This document shows positions 1 to 8,324 of a DNA stretch of 64,000 bases, in pieces. Every line of letters begins with the position of its first letter. Within the stretch, counting starts at the first letter, position 1. Source of the DNA: Mycobacteriales bacterium (lineage in GTDB: Bacteria > Actinomycetota > Actinomycetes > Mycobacteriales > Mycobacteriaceae); contig JAHABL010000002.1 of NCBI GenBank assembly GCA_018376445.1, forward strand, positions 1 through 64,000, written 5' to 3'. Below the pieces are notes generated by a model. The model saw only the letters and a program-made list of their open reading frames with translations, was not told where the DNA came from and ran no database searches. The position numbers and the translations under genes are program-made.

Positions 1-92
1 CGCCCGGTCCCATTCCGAACCCGGAAGCTAAGCTCACACGCGCCGATGGTACTGCACTCGGGAGGGTGTGGGAGAGTAGGTCGCTGCCGAAC
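1..92 (+). rRNA. rrf: 5S ribosomal RNA, 3' part (5' end outside window)
   Basis: The first 92 bases read as the 3' three-quarters of an actinobacterial 5S rRNA. They include the conserved CCCATTCCGAACCCGGAAG loop region and the GGGAGAGTAGGTCGCTGCC segment that pairs with the missing 5' end. A strong terminator follows at once, so this is the end of an rRNA operon. The exact 3' end (about 90-92) is an estimate. Confidence 0.93.
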
Positions 93-102
93 TTAACTTC
101 GA

Positions 103-140
103 CTACGGGGAGTCTCGCAGAGACTCCCCGTAGTTTTTTA
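103..140 (+). terminator. Rho-independent terminator of the rRNA operon
   Basis: A perfect 14-bp stem (103-116 with 120-133) closes on a 3-base GCA loop and is followed by six T residues. It sits about 10 bases after the 5S rRNA and 50 bases before the next gene, so it should separate rRNA transcription from that gene. Confidence 0.95.
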
Positions 141-189
141 TATGGGCTTAAAATATAGCCACACACGGTTTCTTCACCAAGGATGAGCA

Positions 190-1236
190 ATGGCAGAGAA
201 CAACAGTAACCAGGGACGCCGCCGCGATAATCGCTCTGGAACGAATTCCTCTGGGCGCTCATACAAGGGGCGGCCCACCAACCGGTTCAACAGCAGACGC
301 TCTGACCGTCCTGGTGGCTCCTCTAACGACCGTGCCAGTCGCTCCAATGATCGATACCGTACGCCCCGTGACGAAAACCGCTACAGCAAACGCAACGGAC
401 ACGGCGAGCAACGCACTAATCGGCGTTTTGACGATAAACGACAACAGGATCGACGCGGTGGGAACCGTGGTCCCCGTGAAAACCGTGAGTACAACTCGCG
501 CAGTTCGCATGCACCTCGCGGGGGAAAGGACCGCGACCGCAGTACCCACGCGGGTTCCCACAACCGGCCAGCGAAAGGCCCGCAGATTCCCGAATGGGCC
601 GACCCGAGTGCACTCCCCGGTGATATTCGCCGTGAATTGCACATGCTCTCCAAGGAGAACGCCGACCGGGTAGCATCCCACATGATCGCGTCCTATGGGC
701 TCATCGATGACGACCCCGAGCAAGCCCTCGCCCACGCCTATGCTGCCCGCGACCACGCTGGCCGCATTGCCGTCGTACGGGAACACGCCGGCATTATCGC
801 CTACCTCACCGGGCATTGGCAGGAGGCTCTTGGAGAGCTCCGCACAGCCCGCCGAATCGGCGGCGGCCCTGGCCTGCTGAGCGTCATGGCAGACTGTGAG
901 CGTGGTCTCGGACGTCCCGAACGCGCAATCGACATGCTCAACAGTGAGTACGCTGCCTACCTCGACGCAGATGGACGAGCCGAACTTCTCATCGTCGTGG
1001 CAGGTGCCCGGGCAGATCTAGGACAGCACGATGCTGCCGTGGTAGTCCTCGAGCAAGGTAATCTTGATCCCACCCAAACGGGCGAAACCGCGGCACGCTA
1101 TTTCTACGCATACGCCGATGCACTTTTGGCTGCAGGACGCTGCGACGATGCTATCGTGTGGTTCCGAAACGCAGCCTCAATTGATGAGGAAGCCGTAACT
1201 GACGCGATGCAGCGCCTCGAGGAACTAGAGAGCTAG
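190..1236 (+). CDS. TPR-repeat protein with Arg-rich disordered N-terminus (Rv1691-like)
   Basis: 348 aa. Residues 1 to about 130 are low complexity, dominated by Arg, Ser, Asn, Gly and Asp with several RGG/RPGG-type patches, and are predicted to be disordered and strongly basic. Residues about 150-345 are Ala/Leu-rich helical pairs of tetratricopeptide type. The position before the HAD phosphatase and tlyA matches M. tuberculosis Rv1691. ATG 190 was chosen because an AAGGA lies about 8 bases upstream. No catalytic motif is visible. A scaffold or RNA/ribosome-associated role is inference from the Arg/Gly tail; the precise function is unknown. Confidence 0.85.
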   Translation: MAENNSNQGRRRDNRSGTNSSGRSYKGRPTNRFNSRRSDRPGGSSNDRASRSNDRYRTPRDENRYSKRNGHGEQRTNRRFDDKRQQDRRGGNRGPRENREYNSRSSHAPRGGKDRDRSTHAGSHNRPAKGPQIPEWADPSALPGDIRRELHMLSKENADRVASHMIASYGLIDDDPEQALAHAYAARDHAGRIAVVREHAGIIAYLTGHWQEALGELRTARRIGGGPGLLSVMADCERGLGRPERAIDMLNSEYAAYLDADGRAELLIVVAGARADLGQHDAAVVVLEQGNLDPTQTGETAARYFYAYADALLAAGRCDDAIVWFRNAASIDEEAVTDAMQRLEELES

Positions 1237-1248
1237 GATCGATTCTTT

Positions 1249-2265
1249 GTGACAACGTCCAACTACGACTGCTATCTCGTTGATCTGGACGGCACTGCGA
1301 ACGTTGGCGACCTCCCCATTCCCCACGCCGTCACCGCACTTAATGCACTAGGGGATCGCATCGTCTTTGTGACCAACAATGCCTCCCGTTCCCCTGAAAC
1401 AGTGGCACAACGTCTCACTCGCATCGGATATCACACCGACCCTGACCATATCCTCACAAGTGCACAGCTCGCTTGCCAATTGCTCCGCGAAGAGCTCACT
1501 CCCGGTACGGAAGTTCTCGTTCTGGGAGCTCCCTACCTCGAAGAACTCATTCGTCAATCCGGATTTGTGACAGTGCGAGACGAAACTCCAGCCACCCGAG
1601 CTGTCGTACAAGGACACTGTGATGACACCGGCTGGCGAGATCTTTCCGCCGCAGCACGTGCTATTCGACAAGGGGCACGCTACTTTGCAACAAACCGCGA
1701 CACGAGTCTCCCCAGCGAACGTGGCTTGAATGTAGGCAACGGTGCAATGGTGGGAGCTGTCGAGATTTCTACCGGAGTACATGCCACCACCGCGGGGAAA
1801 CCATCCGCTAGAAGTATGCAACAGGCTGCTCACCTCGTTGGAGGACAGCACGCTCTTGTTATTGGCGATCGCCTGGACACCGACATTGAAGGTGGAATCA
1901 ACGCAGGATACGACACTCTTTGCGTCCTTACCGGCGTCATCACCATCCTCGATATCTGTAACGCAGCACCGTCGCAGCGCCCCACCTTCGTCCTCCCCAA
2001 TCTCAGCTTCATCGAAGAGATTCTGGCAGAGGATACCTGTCTGCGTCTCGACACCATGCCTACGTCATATGCCTCCTCCCTTGTTGAACTGGAGATTGAT
2101 ACGCAGGGGAGAGCCACTGTGCACTTTCCTGACCATACGGCGACATCGCGAGAGAAGCTCGCCGCTCTCATTCACCAGGCATGGCACAATAACCACTATG
2201 TACGCACCATCGATGGTGCGACCGAGGACGATACAAAGGAGATCCACACATGGCCGAATCTGTGA
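1249..2265 (+). CDS. HAD-IIA family phosphatase (Rv1692-like, probable glycerol-3-phosphate phosphatase)
   Basis: 338 aa, GTG start. HAD motifs are intact: nucleophile DLDGT at 12-16 (D12, D14), VTNN at 41-44, the lysine motif GKPS near 183 and the acidic motif GDRLDTD near 206, the NagD/pyridoxal-phosphatase layout. About 80 residues follow the HAD core, as in Rv1692, which is reported to dephosphorylate glycerol 3-phosphate. The substrate here is inferred from that ortholog. The gene starts 12 bases after the TPR gene and its 3' end overlaps the next small gene by 16 bases, indicating a co-transcribed unit leading to tlyA. Confidence 0.88.
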   Translation: MTTSNYDCYLVDLDGTANVGDLPIPHAVTALNALGDRIVFVTNNASRSPETVAQRLTRIGYHTDPDHILTSAQLACQLLREELTPGTEVLVLGAPYLEELIRQSGFVTVRDETPATRAVVQGHCDDTGWRDLSAAARAIRQGARYFATNRDTSLPSERGLNVGNGAMVGAVEISTGVHATTAGKPSARSMQQAAHLVGGQHALVIGDRLDTDIEGGINAGYDTLCVLTGVITILDICNAAPSQRPTFVLPNLSFIEEILAEDTCLRLDTMPTSYASSLVELEIDTQGRATVHFPDHTATSREKLAALIHQAWHNNHYVRTIDGATEDDTKEIHTWPNL

Positions 2266-2468
2266 CTCCGCCGACCCCCGCAACAGTGGCGGCCCATGTA
2301 CATGGTTTCTCTGGAGTGACCCCGGATACGGTCCGTCATGAAGTAGCGGACTATCTCTCCGCTAGTGTTGATAACGCTGACGACACCACAAGTGTTGTAG
2401 GACTTTTCGGAGCTGCACACGATGTGCTGACGAACGCTCTCGATGCCGTCGAAGACGAATTGGACTAG
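2250..2468 (+). CDS. Small conserved protein between HAD phosphatase and tlyA (Rv1693-like position)
   Basis: 72 aa. The ATG lies inside the end of the HAD phosphatase gene, with AAGGAG about 9 bases upstream, so it is probably translationally coupled. The protein is acidic and Ala/Asp-rich with a helical C-terminal half ending in an acidic cluster. No domain, signal or membrane segment is visible. M. tuberculosis has a small protein of unknown function (Rv1693) at the same place. It is called a gene because of position, ribosome site and start spacing; its function is unknown. Confidence 0.65.
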   Translation: MAESVTPPTPATVAAHVHGFSGVTPDTVRHEVADYLSASVDNADDTTSVVGLFGAAHDVLTNALDAVEDELD

Positions 2469-2495
2469 TCTCGAGTTCTCAAGGAAGGAAAGTAC

Positions 2496-3389
2496 ATGGC
2501 GCCTCGTCTCCGCGCCGACGCAGAGTTAGTGCGCCGCAAACTTGCCCGTTCCCGCGAGCACGCCGCAGAGTTGATCAAGACAGGCCGAGTGACCTGCAAC
2601 GGTATGCCCGTGAAAAAACCCGCTAGTATCATCGACCCGAATGCGGCCCTCGTCGTCGAAGAGTTAGAAGAATACAAATGGGCCAGTCGTGGAGCACATA
2701 AATTACTTGGTGCACTCGACGCATTCGGGCCACAAGGCTTAACGGTAGCGGGGAAACGCTGCCTTGATGCGGGCGCCTCAACCGGCGGATTCACCGACGT
2801 ACTGCTGGCACACGATGCCGCCCATGTGATTGGGGTTGATGTTGGGTACGGACAAATGGTGTGGAGGCTCCAAAGCGATCCACGGGTCACAGTGCTCGAC
2901 CGTACCAACGTCCGCTCAATTAACGCAGACACTCTCGGGGGACCAGTAGACCTCGTCGTGTCGGACCTCTCCTTTATCTCCCTTACACTGGTCCTGGAGG
3001 CCTTATTGGCTTGCTGCACCCAGGACGCACAGATGATGCTGATGGTAAAACCACAGTTCGAGGTCGGCAAGCACAACGTCGGGGCAGGGGGAGTAGTGCG
3101 CGACCCTGCACAGCGCCGTGCTGCAATATGCCAAGTCGCGCAGAAAGCTCTCGAGCTTGGAATGGGTATTCGGGACATTGCAGCGTCTCCACTTCCAGGA
3201 CCATCGGGGAACGTCGAATATTTCCTCTGGATTGACGCCCACCCTTCCTCAGCTGCTTGGATTGAGCCCGGTAAAGAGCCTGATCAGCCGCAGGGAGAGG
3301 CGCTATTGTGTATCCTGGGTACGAATGAGAAAGCACTATCCGAGTTAGCTGCTCTCGCAGCTAGTGCAGTAGAAAAGGGACCCCAGTAA
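2496..3389 (+). CDS. tlyA: 16S/23S rRNA (cytidine-2'-O)-methyltransferase TlyA
   Basis: 297 aa. An N-terminal S4 RNA-binding domain (about residues 5-65) is followed by an FtsJ/RrmJ-type methyltransferase. The SAM loop CLDAGASTGGFTD is near 89-101 and a DLSFISL motif near 155. In mycobacteria TlyA methylates 16S C1409 and 23S C1920, and its loss gives capreomycin resistance. ATG 2496 has an AAGGAAGG site upstream. Its TAA shares one base with the nadK ATG (TAATG). The gene is somewhat longer than the 268-aa M. tuberculosis protein, mainly at the C-terminus. Confidence 0.95.
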   Translation: MAPRLRADAELVRRKLARSREHAAELIKTGRVTCNGMPVKKPASIIDPNAALVVEELEEYKWASRGAHKLLGALDAFGPQGLTVAGKRCLDAGASTGGFTDVLLAHDAAHVIGVDVGYGQMVWRLQSDPRVTVLDRTNVRSINADTLGGPVDLVVSDLSFISLTLVLEALLACCTQDAQMMLMVKPQFEVGKHNVGAGGVVRDPAQRRAAICQVAQKALELGMGIRDIAASPLPGPSGNVEYFLWIDAHPSSAAWIEPGKEPDQPQGEALLCILGTNEKALSELAALAASAVEKGPQ

Positions 3390-4351
3390 TGTCGGAGTCA
3401 CAGCCCCCTGCGCGCAGCCATGAGGGTTTTGTCCCCAACCGTGTGCTCATTGTCGGATACTCCTATGACGCCCCCCAGATTGCCACTGAGGTTGCTGACT
3501 ATTTGCGTAGCAAAGGTATTAGCAGCAGCATTCTTGACAAAGACCCCTGGAATGAACCACCGGGTGCTTACTCGGCATCCATTATTGATGGGGCACGCAC
3601 TATTGCCGCCTCAAGCGACCTCATCATTGTGCTGGGAGGCGACGGAAGCTTCTTGCGCGGTACTGACTTGGCGCATGGAGCGGACATTCCCCTGATCGGT
3701 ATCAATATGGGGCACGTTGGCTTCCTAGCAGAGCTGGAAGCAGACCATATTTGGGATGCTCTCGACCGGCTCGTTGAGGGAGACTTCACCATCGAAGACC
3801 GGATGACCATTGACGTAGATGTTATTTCCGGTGATCGAGTGCGTACAGGAAGCTGGGCAATCAACGAACTCAGCCTTGAAAAGGCAAGTCACCGAGGCAT
3901 TCTCGAAGCTACCTTGGCTATCGATAATCGACCGGTATCGAGCTATGCCTGCGATGGAATGTTCGTGTCCACTCCCACCGGCTCCACCGCCTACGCATTC
4001 TCCGCGGGGGCCCCAGTAGTGTGGCCCCAGATGGAAGCAATGCTCGTTATGCCGAATAACGCACATGGGCTCTTCACCCGTCCCCTCGTTGTCTCTCCCG
4101 AGTCCCTAGTGACTATTGATGTCAATTGTGGCCGCGGTCTAGCAATGGCCTATCTCGACGGCTACCGCGGAATTCGAGTGGAAAATGGGGAACGGATTCT
4201 CGCCCGCAAAGGATCCCGCCCAGTTCGTATGATTCGCCTCGACACCAGCCCATTTGCGGACAAACTAGTGCGGAAATTCCATCTACCGGTAAAGGGATGG
4301 CGCGACGTTTTACGCCACACAGCTCCCCACAAAAATGATCCCATCGGTTAA
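3389..4351 (+). CDS. nadK: NAD kinase
   Basis: 320 aa. It phosphorylates NAD+ to NADP+ with ATP or polyphosphate. The family motif GGDGS (83-87) is the usual GGDGT variant; the NE motif (NELSLEKAS) and the C-terminal TPTGSTAYAFSAGAP loop are present. The start codon overlaps the tlyA stop by one base with AAAAGGGA upstream, so translation is coupled. The order tlyA-nadK-recN is conserved in actinobacteria. Confidence 0.95.
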   Translation: MSESQPPARSHEGFVPNRVLIVGYSYDAPQIATEVADYLRSKGISSSILDKDPWNEPPGAYSASIIDGARTIAASSDLIIVLGGDGSFLRGTDLAHGADIPLIGINMGHVGFLAELEADHIWDALDRLVEGDFTIEDRMTIDVDVISGDRVRTGSWAINELSLEKASHRGILEATLAIDNRPVSSYACDGMFVSTPTGSTAYAFSAGAPVVWPQMEAMLVMPNNAHGLFTRPLVVSPESLVTIDVNCGRGLAMAYLDGYRGIRVENGERILARKGSRPVRMIRLDTSPFADKLVRKFHLPVKGWRDVLRHTAPHKNDPIG

Positions 4352-4360
4352 CCTAGCGTT

Positions 4361-6163
4361 GTGTTAAGCGAACTACGGATCACCAACCTCGGCGTCATCG
4401 CGGAGACCGACGTCGAGCTCCATAATGGCCTCACCGTTATCACTGGTGAAACTGGTGCGGGTAAGACAATGCTCCTCTCCTCCCTGCAACTTCTCACCGG
4501 ACAGCGTGCCGATTCCTCAAAGGTGCGGCACACTGCCCCCGAGGAGACTAGTGAGGCGCGCGTGGAGGGCCGTTTCGAGACTGCAGCTCTTCCGGAAGGG
4601 GTAGCTGACCGTACACGCAGTGTGCTCACGGAATGCGGCGCGCAAGCAGATGATGATGGATCCGTCATTGCGTTGCGCACCGTGCGCTCTGATGGTCGCT
4701 CCCGCGCACACCTCGGGGGACGTAGCGTGCCGGCCGGTACCCTGGCGAGTTTTGCACAGCCCCTCCTTGCTATTCATGGTCAACATGACCAGCTGCGGCT
4801 ACTGAATTCAAGCCAACAACGGGAGGCTCTCGACCGTTTTGGGGGAGACGAGGTTCGTGACCTGCTCTCGGCGTATCGCAGCGTTATGCACCAATGGCGT
4901 GAACGCAGTCGTGAGTTACACGAACGACAAACACAAGGACAGCAGCGTGCGCGCGAGTTCGCGCAGCTGACAGAGGCTGTTGACGAAATTGAGAAGGCAG
5001 CACTCTGCGCCGGAGAAGATTACCACTTGCAAGAGGACATTCGACGGCTGATGGACGCAGATGAGCTGCGAGAAACAGCGAGTGGTGCGAATTATCTCCT
5101 CAGCGGAGATGCAGCATTTCTGGCGGTGGCTGACCAACAACCTGGGTCTGGCGTGGACAGCCCGCAGACAGCGATCGACGCAGTCGGCCAGACGCGCGAC
5201 GCACTGCACAATAGCAGTGATCCGACACTCCAAGACTGGTCTCAACGACTCGATGAGGCACTGTCCATTATTGAGGATGTTTCCTCAGATCTTCATACGT
5301 ACCTCGAAGAGTTGAACGTCGACCCAGCCGTGTTGGAGGAGAAACTAGCGCGTCAGGCATTGGTGAAGGCGATTGTGCGGAAGTATGGTGTCGACGTCGA
5401 TGCTGTGCTGCGCTGGAAGAACGAGGCAGAAGCCCGTATTGCTGAACTTGATTCGTCTGAAACGACGCTCGACGAGCTGCGGGATGACGTCACCCGCCTG
5501 CACGATGAGATGCGTGATGCATCCCGTGCATTAACCACCGCGCGGAAAAAAGCGGCACGACGTCTGCAGCATTCGGCTACCGCGGTACTCCACACTTTGG
5601 CCATGGAGAAAGCGAACTTCAGCATTAGTGTTGCACCCCTTGCCGGTGGTGACGCACATGCTGATAGTGCCCGTAGTTTTTCGGAATCCGGTGCTGATGA
5701 GGTGACCTTCCTCCTGGCGGCTAACGCGGGAGCCACCCCGCAGCCCATCGCGAAAGCTGCCTCGGGAGGTGAGCTTTCGCGTGTGATGCTGGCGCTTGAA
5801 GTAGTTCTCGCCCAGGACGACTATGGCCGCACACTCATTTTCGACGAGGTCGATAGCGGTATCGGTGGTTCTACGGCGCTAGAGATTGGTCGTTGCCTTT
5901 CCCGTCTAGCACGCATCCACCAGGTTCTCGTGGTGACCCATCTTCCGCAGGTTGCTGCGTTCGCCGACCATCACCTGACCGTCACGAAAGATAATTCGGG
6001 GACGACAGCAGAGACGACAGTGGCCGACCTCGACGACGAGGCCCGCATTGCCGAGCTAGCACGAATGCTGGCAGGAATGGGAGACACGGAGACGGGTAAA
6101 GCGCACGCGAAAGAACTGTGGGCAACCGCATCGAACCTAAAAAGCGCTGATTGGCCGGCCTAA
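4361..6163 (+). CDS. recN: DNA repair protein RecN
   Basis: 600 aa, GTG start 9 bases after nadK. This is an SMC-like ATPase for double-strand break repair. The Walker A motif GETGAGKT is at residues 29-36, a long Glu/Arg-rich coiled-coil region occupies about 160-400, and the C-terminal ABC signature ASGGELSRVMLALE is near 466 with Walker B IFDEVDSGIGG near 493. All ATPase motifs are intact and the length is normal for the family. Confidence 0.95.
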   Translation: MLSELRITNLGVIAETDVELHNGLTVITGETGAGKTMLLSSLQLLTGQRADSSKVRHTAPEETSEARVEGRFETAALPEGVADRTRSVLTECGAQADDDGSVIALRTVRSDGRSRAHLGGRSVPAGTLASFAQPLLAIHGQHDQLRLLNSSQQREALDRFGGDEVRDLLSAYRSVMHQWRERSRELHERQTQGQQRAREFAQLTEAVDEIEKAALCAGEDYHLQEDIRRLMDADELRETASGANYLLSGDAAFLAVADQQPGSGVDSPQTAIDAVGQTRDALHNSSDPTLQDWSQRLDEALSIIEDVSSDLHTYLEELNVDPAVLEEKLARQALVKAIVRKYGVDVDAVLRWKNEAEARIAELDSSETTLDELRDDVTRLHDEMRDASRALTTARKKAARRLQHSATAVLHTLAMEKANFSISVAPLAGGDAHADSARSFSESGADEVTFLLAANAGATPQPIAKAASGGELSRVMLALEVVLAQDDYGRTLIFDEVDSGIGGSTALEIGRCLSRLARIHQVLVVTHLPQVAAFADHHLTVTKDNSGTTAETTVADLDDEARIAELARMLAGMGDTETGKAHAKELWATASNLKSADWPA

Positions 6164-6205
6164 ACTCGGCGCGCCTCTCTCCATCGAGGCCCTCATTCCG
6201 AAATA

Positions 6206-7396
6206 ATGGCAGGTATGAAGTGGCCTTTTTCCCGTTCCGATAAGCACCCTGATCCTGGCATCGCCGGAATTGCACGCGTCGATAGCTCGGTAGCCCGTGT
6301 GCTGCGTCGCGTCGAGCCTGGAGACATCGTCGTCATCAACGAACCGGATCTCACCCAAGCTGCAGCAGAAGACCTTATCGCAGCTGGAGTGGTAGGCGTT
6401 ATTAATGCTTCCCCGGCACTGTCCCATACCTATCCCACCTATGGAACGCTCGTTCTGCTGCAGGCCGGAGTCGCCGTAGTAGACGAAACCGGAGTGGACA
6501 TCTTCGACGGTGTCCGCGATGGCAAGACACTGTCGATGGATGCAGGCACCATCTGGGTAAAAGGTGAAGCAGTTGCGCATGGTAATGCCCTGACGCTCCC
6601 CGCAGTGTCCCAGCAAATCGAGGATCGCCGGACCCGGGTTAATGACCAGCTGTCCGCATTCGCCGGTAATACTGCAGAATTCTTGACGACGGAATCGCCC
6701 CTGCTTCTCGAAGGAATGGGGGTTCCCGAGATTGACTGCGACATGGCGGAACGGAAGGTCGTCATCGTCAGCTACAGCGAGTCAAGTGCGGCCGAACTGG
6801 AATCGATCCGCTGGTTCATCAAGAAGAACAAGCCGGTTTTGGTCGGAGTAGGAGCAGGTGCAGAGCTTCTCGTAGATGCCGGCTATAAGCCAGATCTTCT
6901 GGTGGGGGACCCTCACACCATGACCAACGAAACGCTGCAGTGCGGTGCTCAGCTTGTCCTCCCAGCTGCCCCTGATGGACACGCCGAAGGTCTGGAACGG
7001 GTGCAAGATCAGGGAGTTTCTGCCATTACCTTCCCCGCAGTAGCCGATGCGGAGGAACTCGCACTTCTCTTGGCAGACTACGGCGAAGCGGCCCTCGTCG
7101 TGGCGGTTGGTCTCACCATGACACTGCAAGACTTCCTCGACCCGGACTCGATGAGTACCGGTGCGGCGGCCTTCCTCACTCGCCTCAAAGTTGCCCATTG
7201 TCTGGTTGATGCCCAAGCCCTCAGTTCGCTTCGCCCCGACCAGTCTGTGAGCTGGTGGGCAGTGCTGCTAGCGCTCCTTAGCGCCGCCTTCGCCGCGCTG
7301 GTGGTCTACCTCTATGGGTTCCCCGATACCGCGGGGGCATCCACCATTATCGACAACTGGAATAGCTTCGCGACAACGGTCCAAGGCTGGTTCTAA
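6206..7396 (+). CDS. steA: SteA-like septal cell-separation protein (Rv1697-like)
   Basis: 396 aa. A large cytoplasmic domain related to the thiamin pyrophosphokinase catalytic fold (a GDP-containing loop near 233) precedes one C-terminal membrane helix at about 347-371 and a short tail. In Corynebacterium glutamicum the SteA/SteB pair recruits RipA and is needed for daughter-cell separation. The next gene is the SteB/MctB homolog, 35 bases on, which supports the assignment. ATG 6206 lacks a clear ribosome site; ATG 6215 is an alternative. No enzymatic activity should be assumed. Confidence 0.85.
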   Translation: MAGMKWPFSRSDKHPDPGIAGIARVDSSVARVLRRVEPGDIVVINEPDLTQAAAEDLIAAGVVGVINASPALSHTYPTYGTLVLLQAGVAVVDETGVDIFDGVRDGKTLSMDAGTIWVKGEAVAHGNALTLPAVSQQIEDRRTRVNDQLSAFAGNTAEFLTTESPLLLEGMGVPEIDCDMAERKVVIVSYSESSAAELESIRWFIKKNKPVLVGVGAGAELLVDAGYKPDLLVGDPHTMTNETLQCGAQLVLPAAPDGHAEGLERVQDQGVSAITFPAVADAEELALLLADYGEAALVVAVGLTMTLQDFLDPDSMSTGAAAFLTRLKVAHCLVDAQALSSLRPDQSVSWWAVLLALLSAAFAALVVYLYGFPDTAGASTIIDNWNSFATTVQGWF

Positions 7397-7431
7397 CCAC
7401 ACCACCTCCGCAGAACTCTAAGGGAAGACGC

Positions 7432-8238
7432 ATGATGAAAAAGGGAAACGGAATCGCACTCAGTATCGCTGCGGTGTGCATTGCGCTGGGCGTGGGCATT
7501 ATTACCGGGGGAACGTTGGTAGCTCCACAAGGCCCCCAACCGAGCACGACCACGCATGTCGCTGAAGAGGCTGTACCAGAGGTTCCTGCACGCGCACTTG
7601 CTGGCCGAAAAGTCCTTATTATCGCCACTCCGGCAGCCAACCGTGACACTGTTGCTGCTATCCAAAAGCAGGTGACGGCAGCCGCGGGGCGGGTGACGGG
7701 GCTCATCACCCTCACCCCTAAGTTTGCAGCGACGGAAAACGATGCTGAGCTCTCCACTCTTATCACTAACGCGCTGCCCCAAGGGGTTGAGCTTCCCACC
7801 GATCGAGATCAGAATTCTGGCCGACTAACTGGATCCATTGTGGGGTCCCTGGCCCACAAACCCGACAACCCGGTAGGGGACGAGGCACGATCCGCGTTCA
7901 TGGATCGATTTGTTGCCAATGGATTCGTCACCCAGGACAGTTTCTTGGGTGAGGCCAACTCCGCCATCCTTATTTCGGGTGGTTCTGCTAACGGAGCTGC
8001 CCCTAACTCTGAGGACGGCGCGCGTGGTGTCACCATTGCGAAAGTTGGGCAAGGCCTGGCGGAGCGCAAAGTGCCCACCGTTGTGGCGGGGGCTGCCGGT
8101 TCCGAGCAGGTGAATGGTCCGCTCGCCGCAGCGCGGACGCTCACGGTCAAAGGGCTCGCTACCGTGACCAACGCCAACAAGAAATCTGGCCAGGCTAACA
8201 TTGTGTTACGAGTTGCTGAGCTCACTAAAGGAATGTGA
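7432..8238 (+). CDS. steB: SteB/MctB-like envelope protein (Rv1698-like)
   Basis: 268 aa. A single N-terminal membrane helix (about 5-30) is followed by an Ala/Val/Thr-rich extracytoplasmic domain. It matches in place and architecture M. tuberculosis Rv1698 (MctB, once proposed as a copper-transport channel) and C. glutamicum SteB, the partner of SteA. Two consecutive ATGs (7432 and 7435) follow a GGGAAG site. Given the adjacent steA, a role in septal separation is the more economical reading, but copper-related function cannot be excluded. Confidence 0.85.
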   Translation: MMKKGNGIALSIAAVCIALGVGIITGGTLVAPQGPQPSTTTHVAEEAVPEVPARALAGRKVLIIATPAANRDTVAAIQKQVTAAAGRVTGLITLTPKFAATENDAELSTLITNALPQGVELPTDRDQNSGRLTGSIVGSLAHKPDNPVGDEARSAFMDRFVANGFVTQDSFLGEANSAILISGGSANGAAPNSEDGARGVTIAKVGQGLAERKVPTVVAGAAGSEQVNGPLAAARTLTVKGLATVTNANKKSGQANIVLRVAELTKGM

Positions 8239-8324
8239 CCGGCATAACTTTTCCATGCTAGTCTGAAATCCCGTAGGAAAAATGTGTTCTCCGAGAGAGG
8301 CGCACTCAACATACGGGAGTTCTC

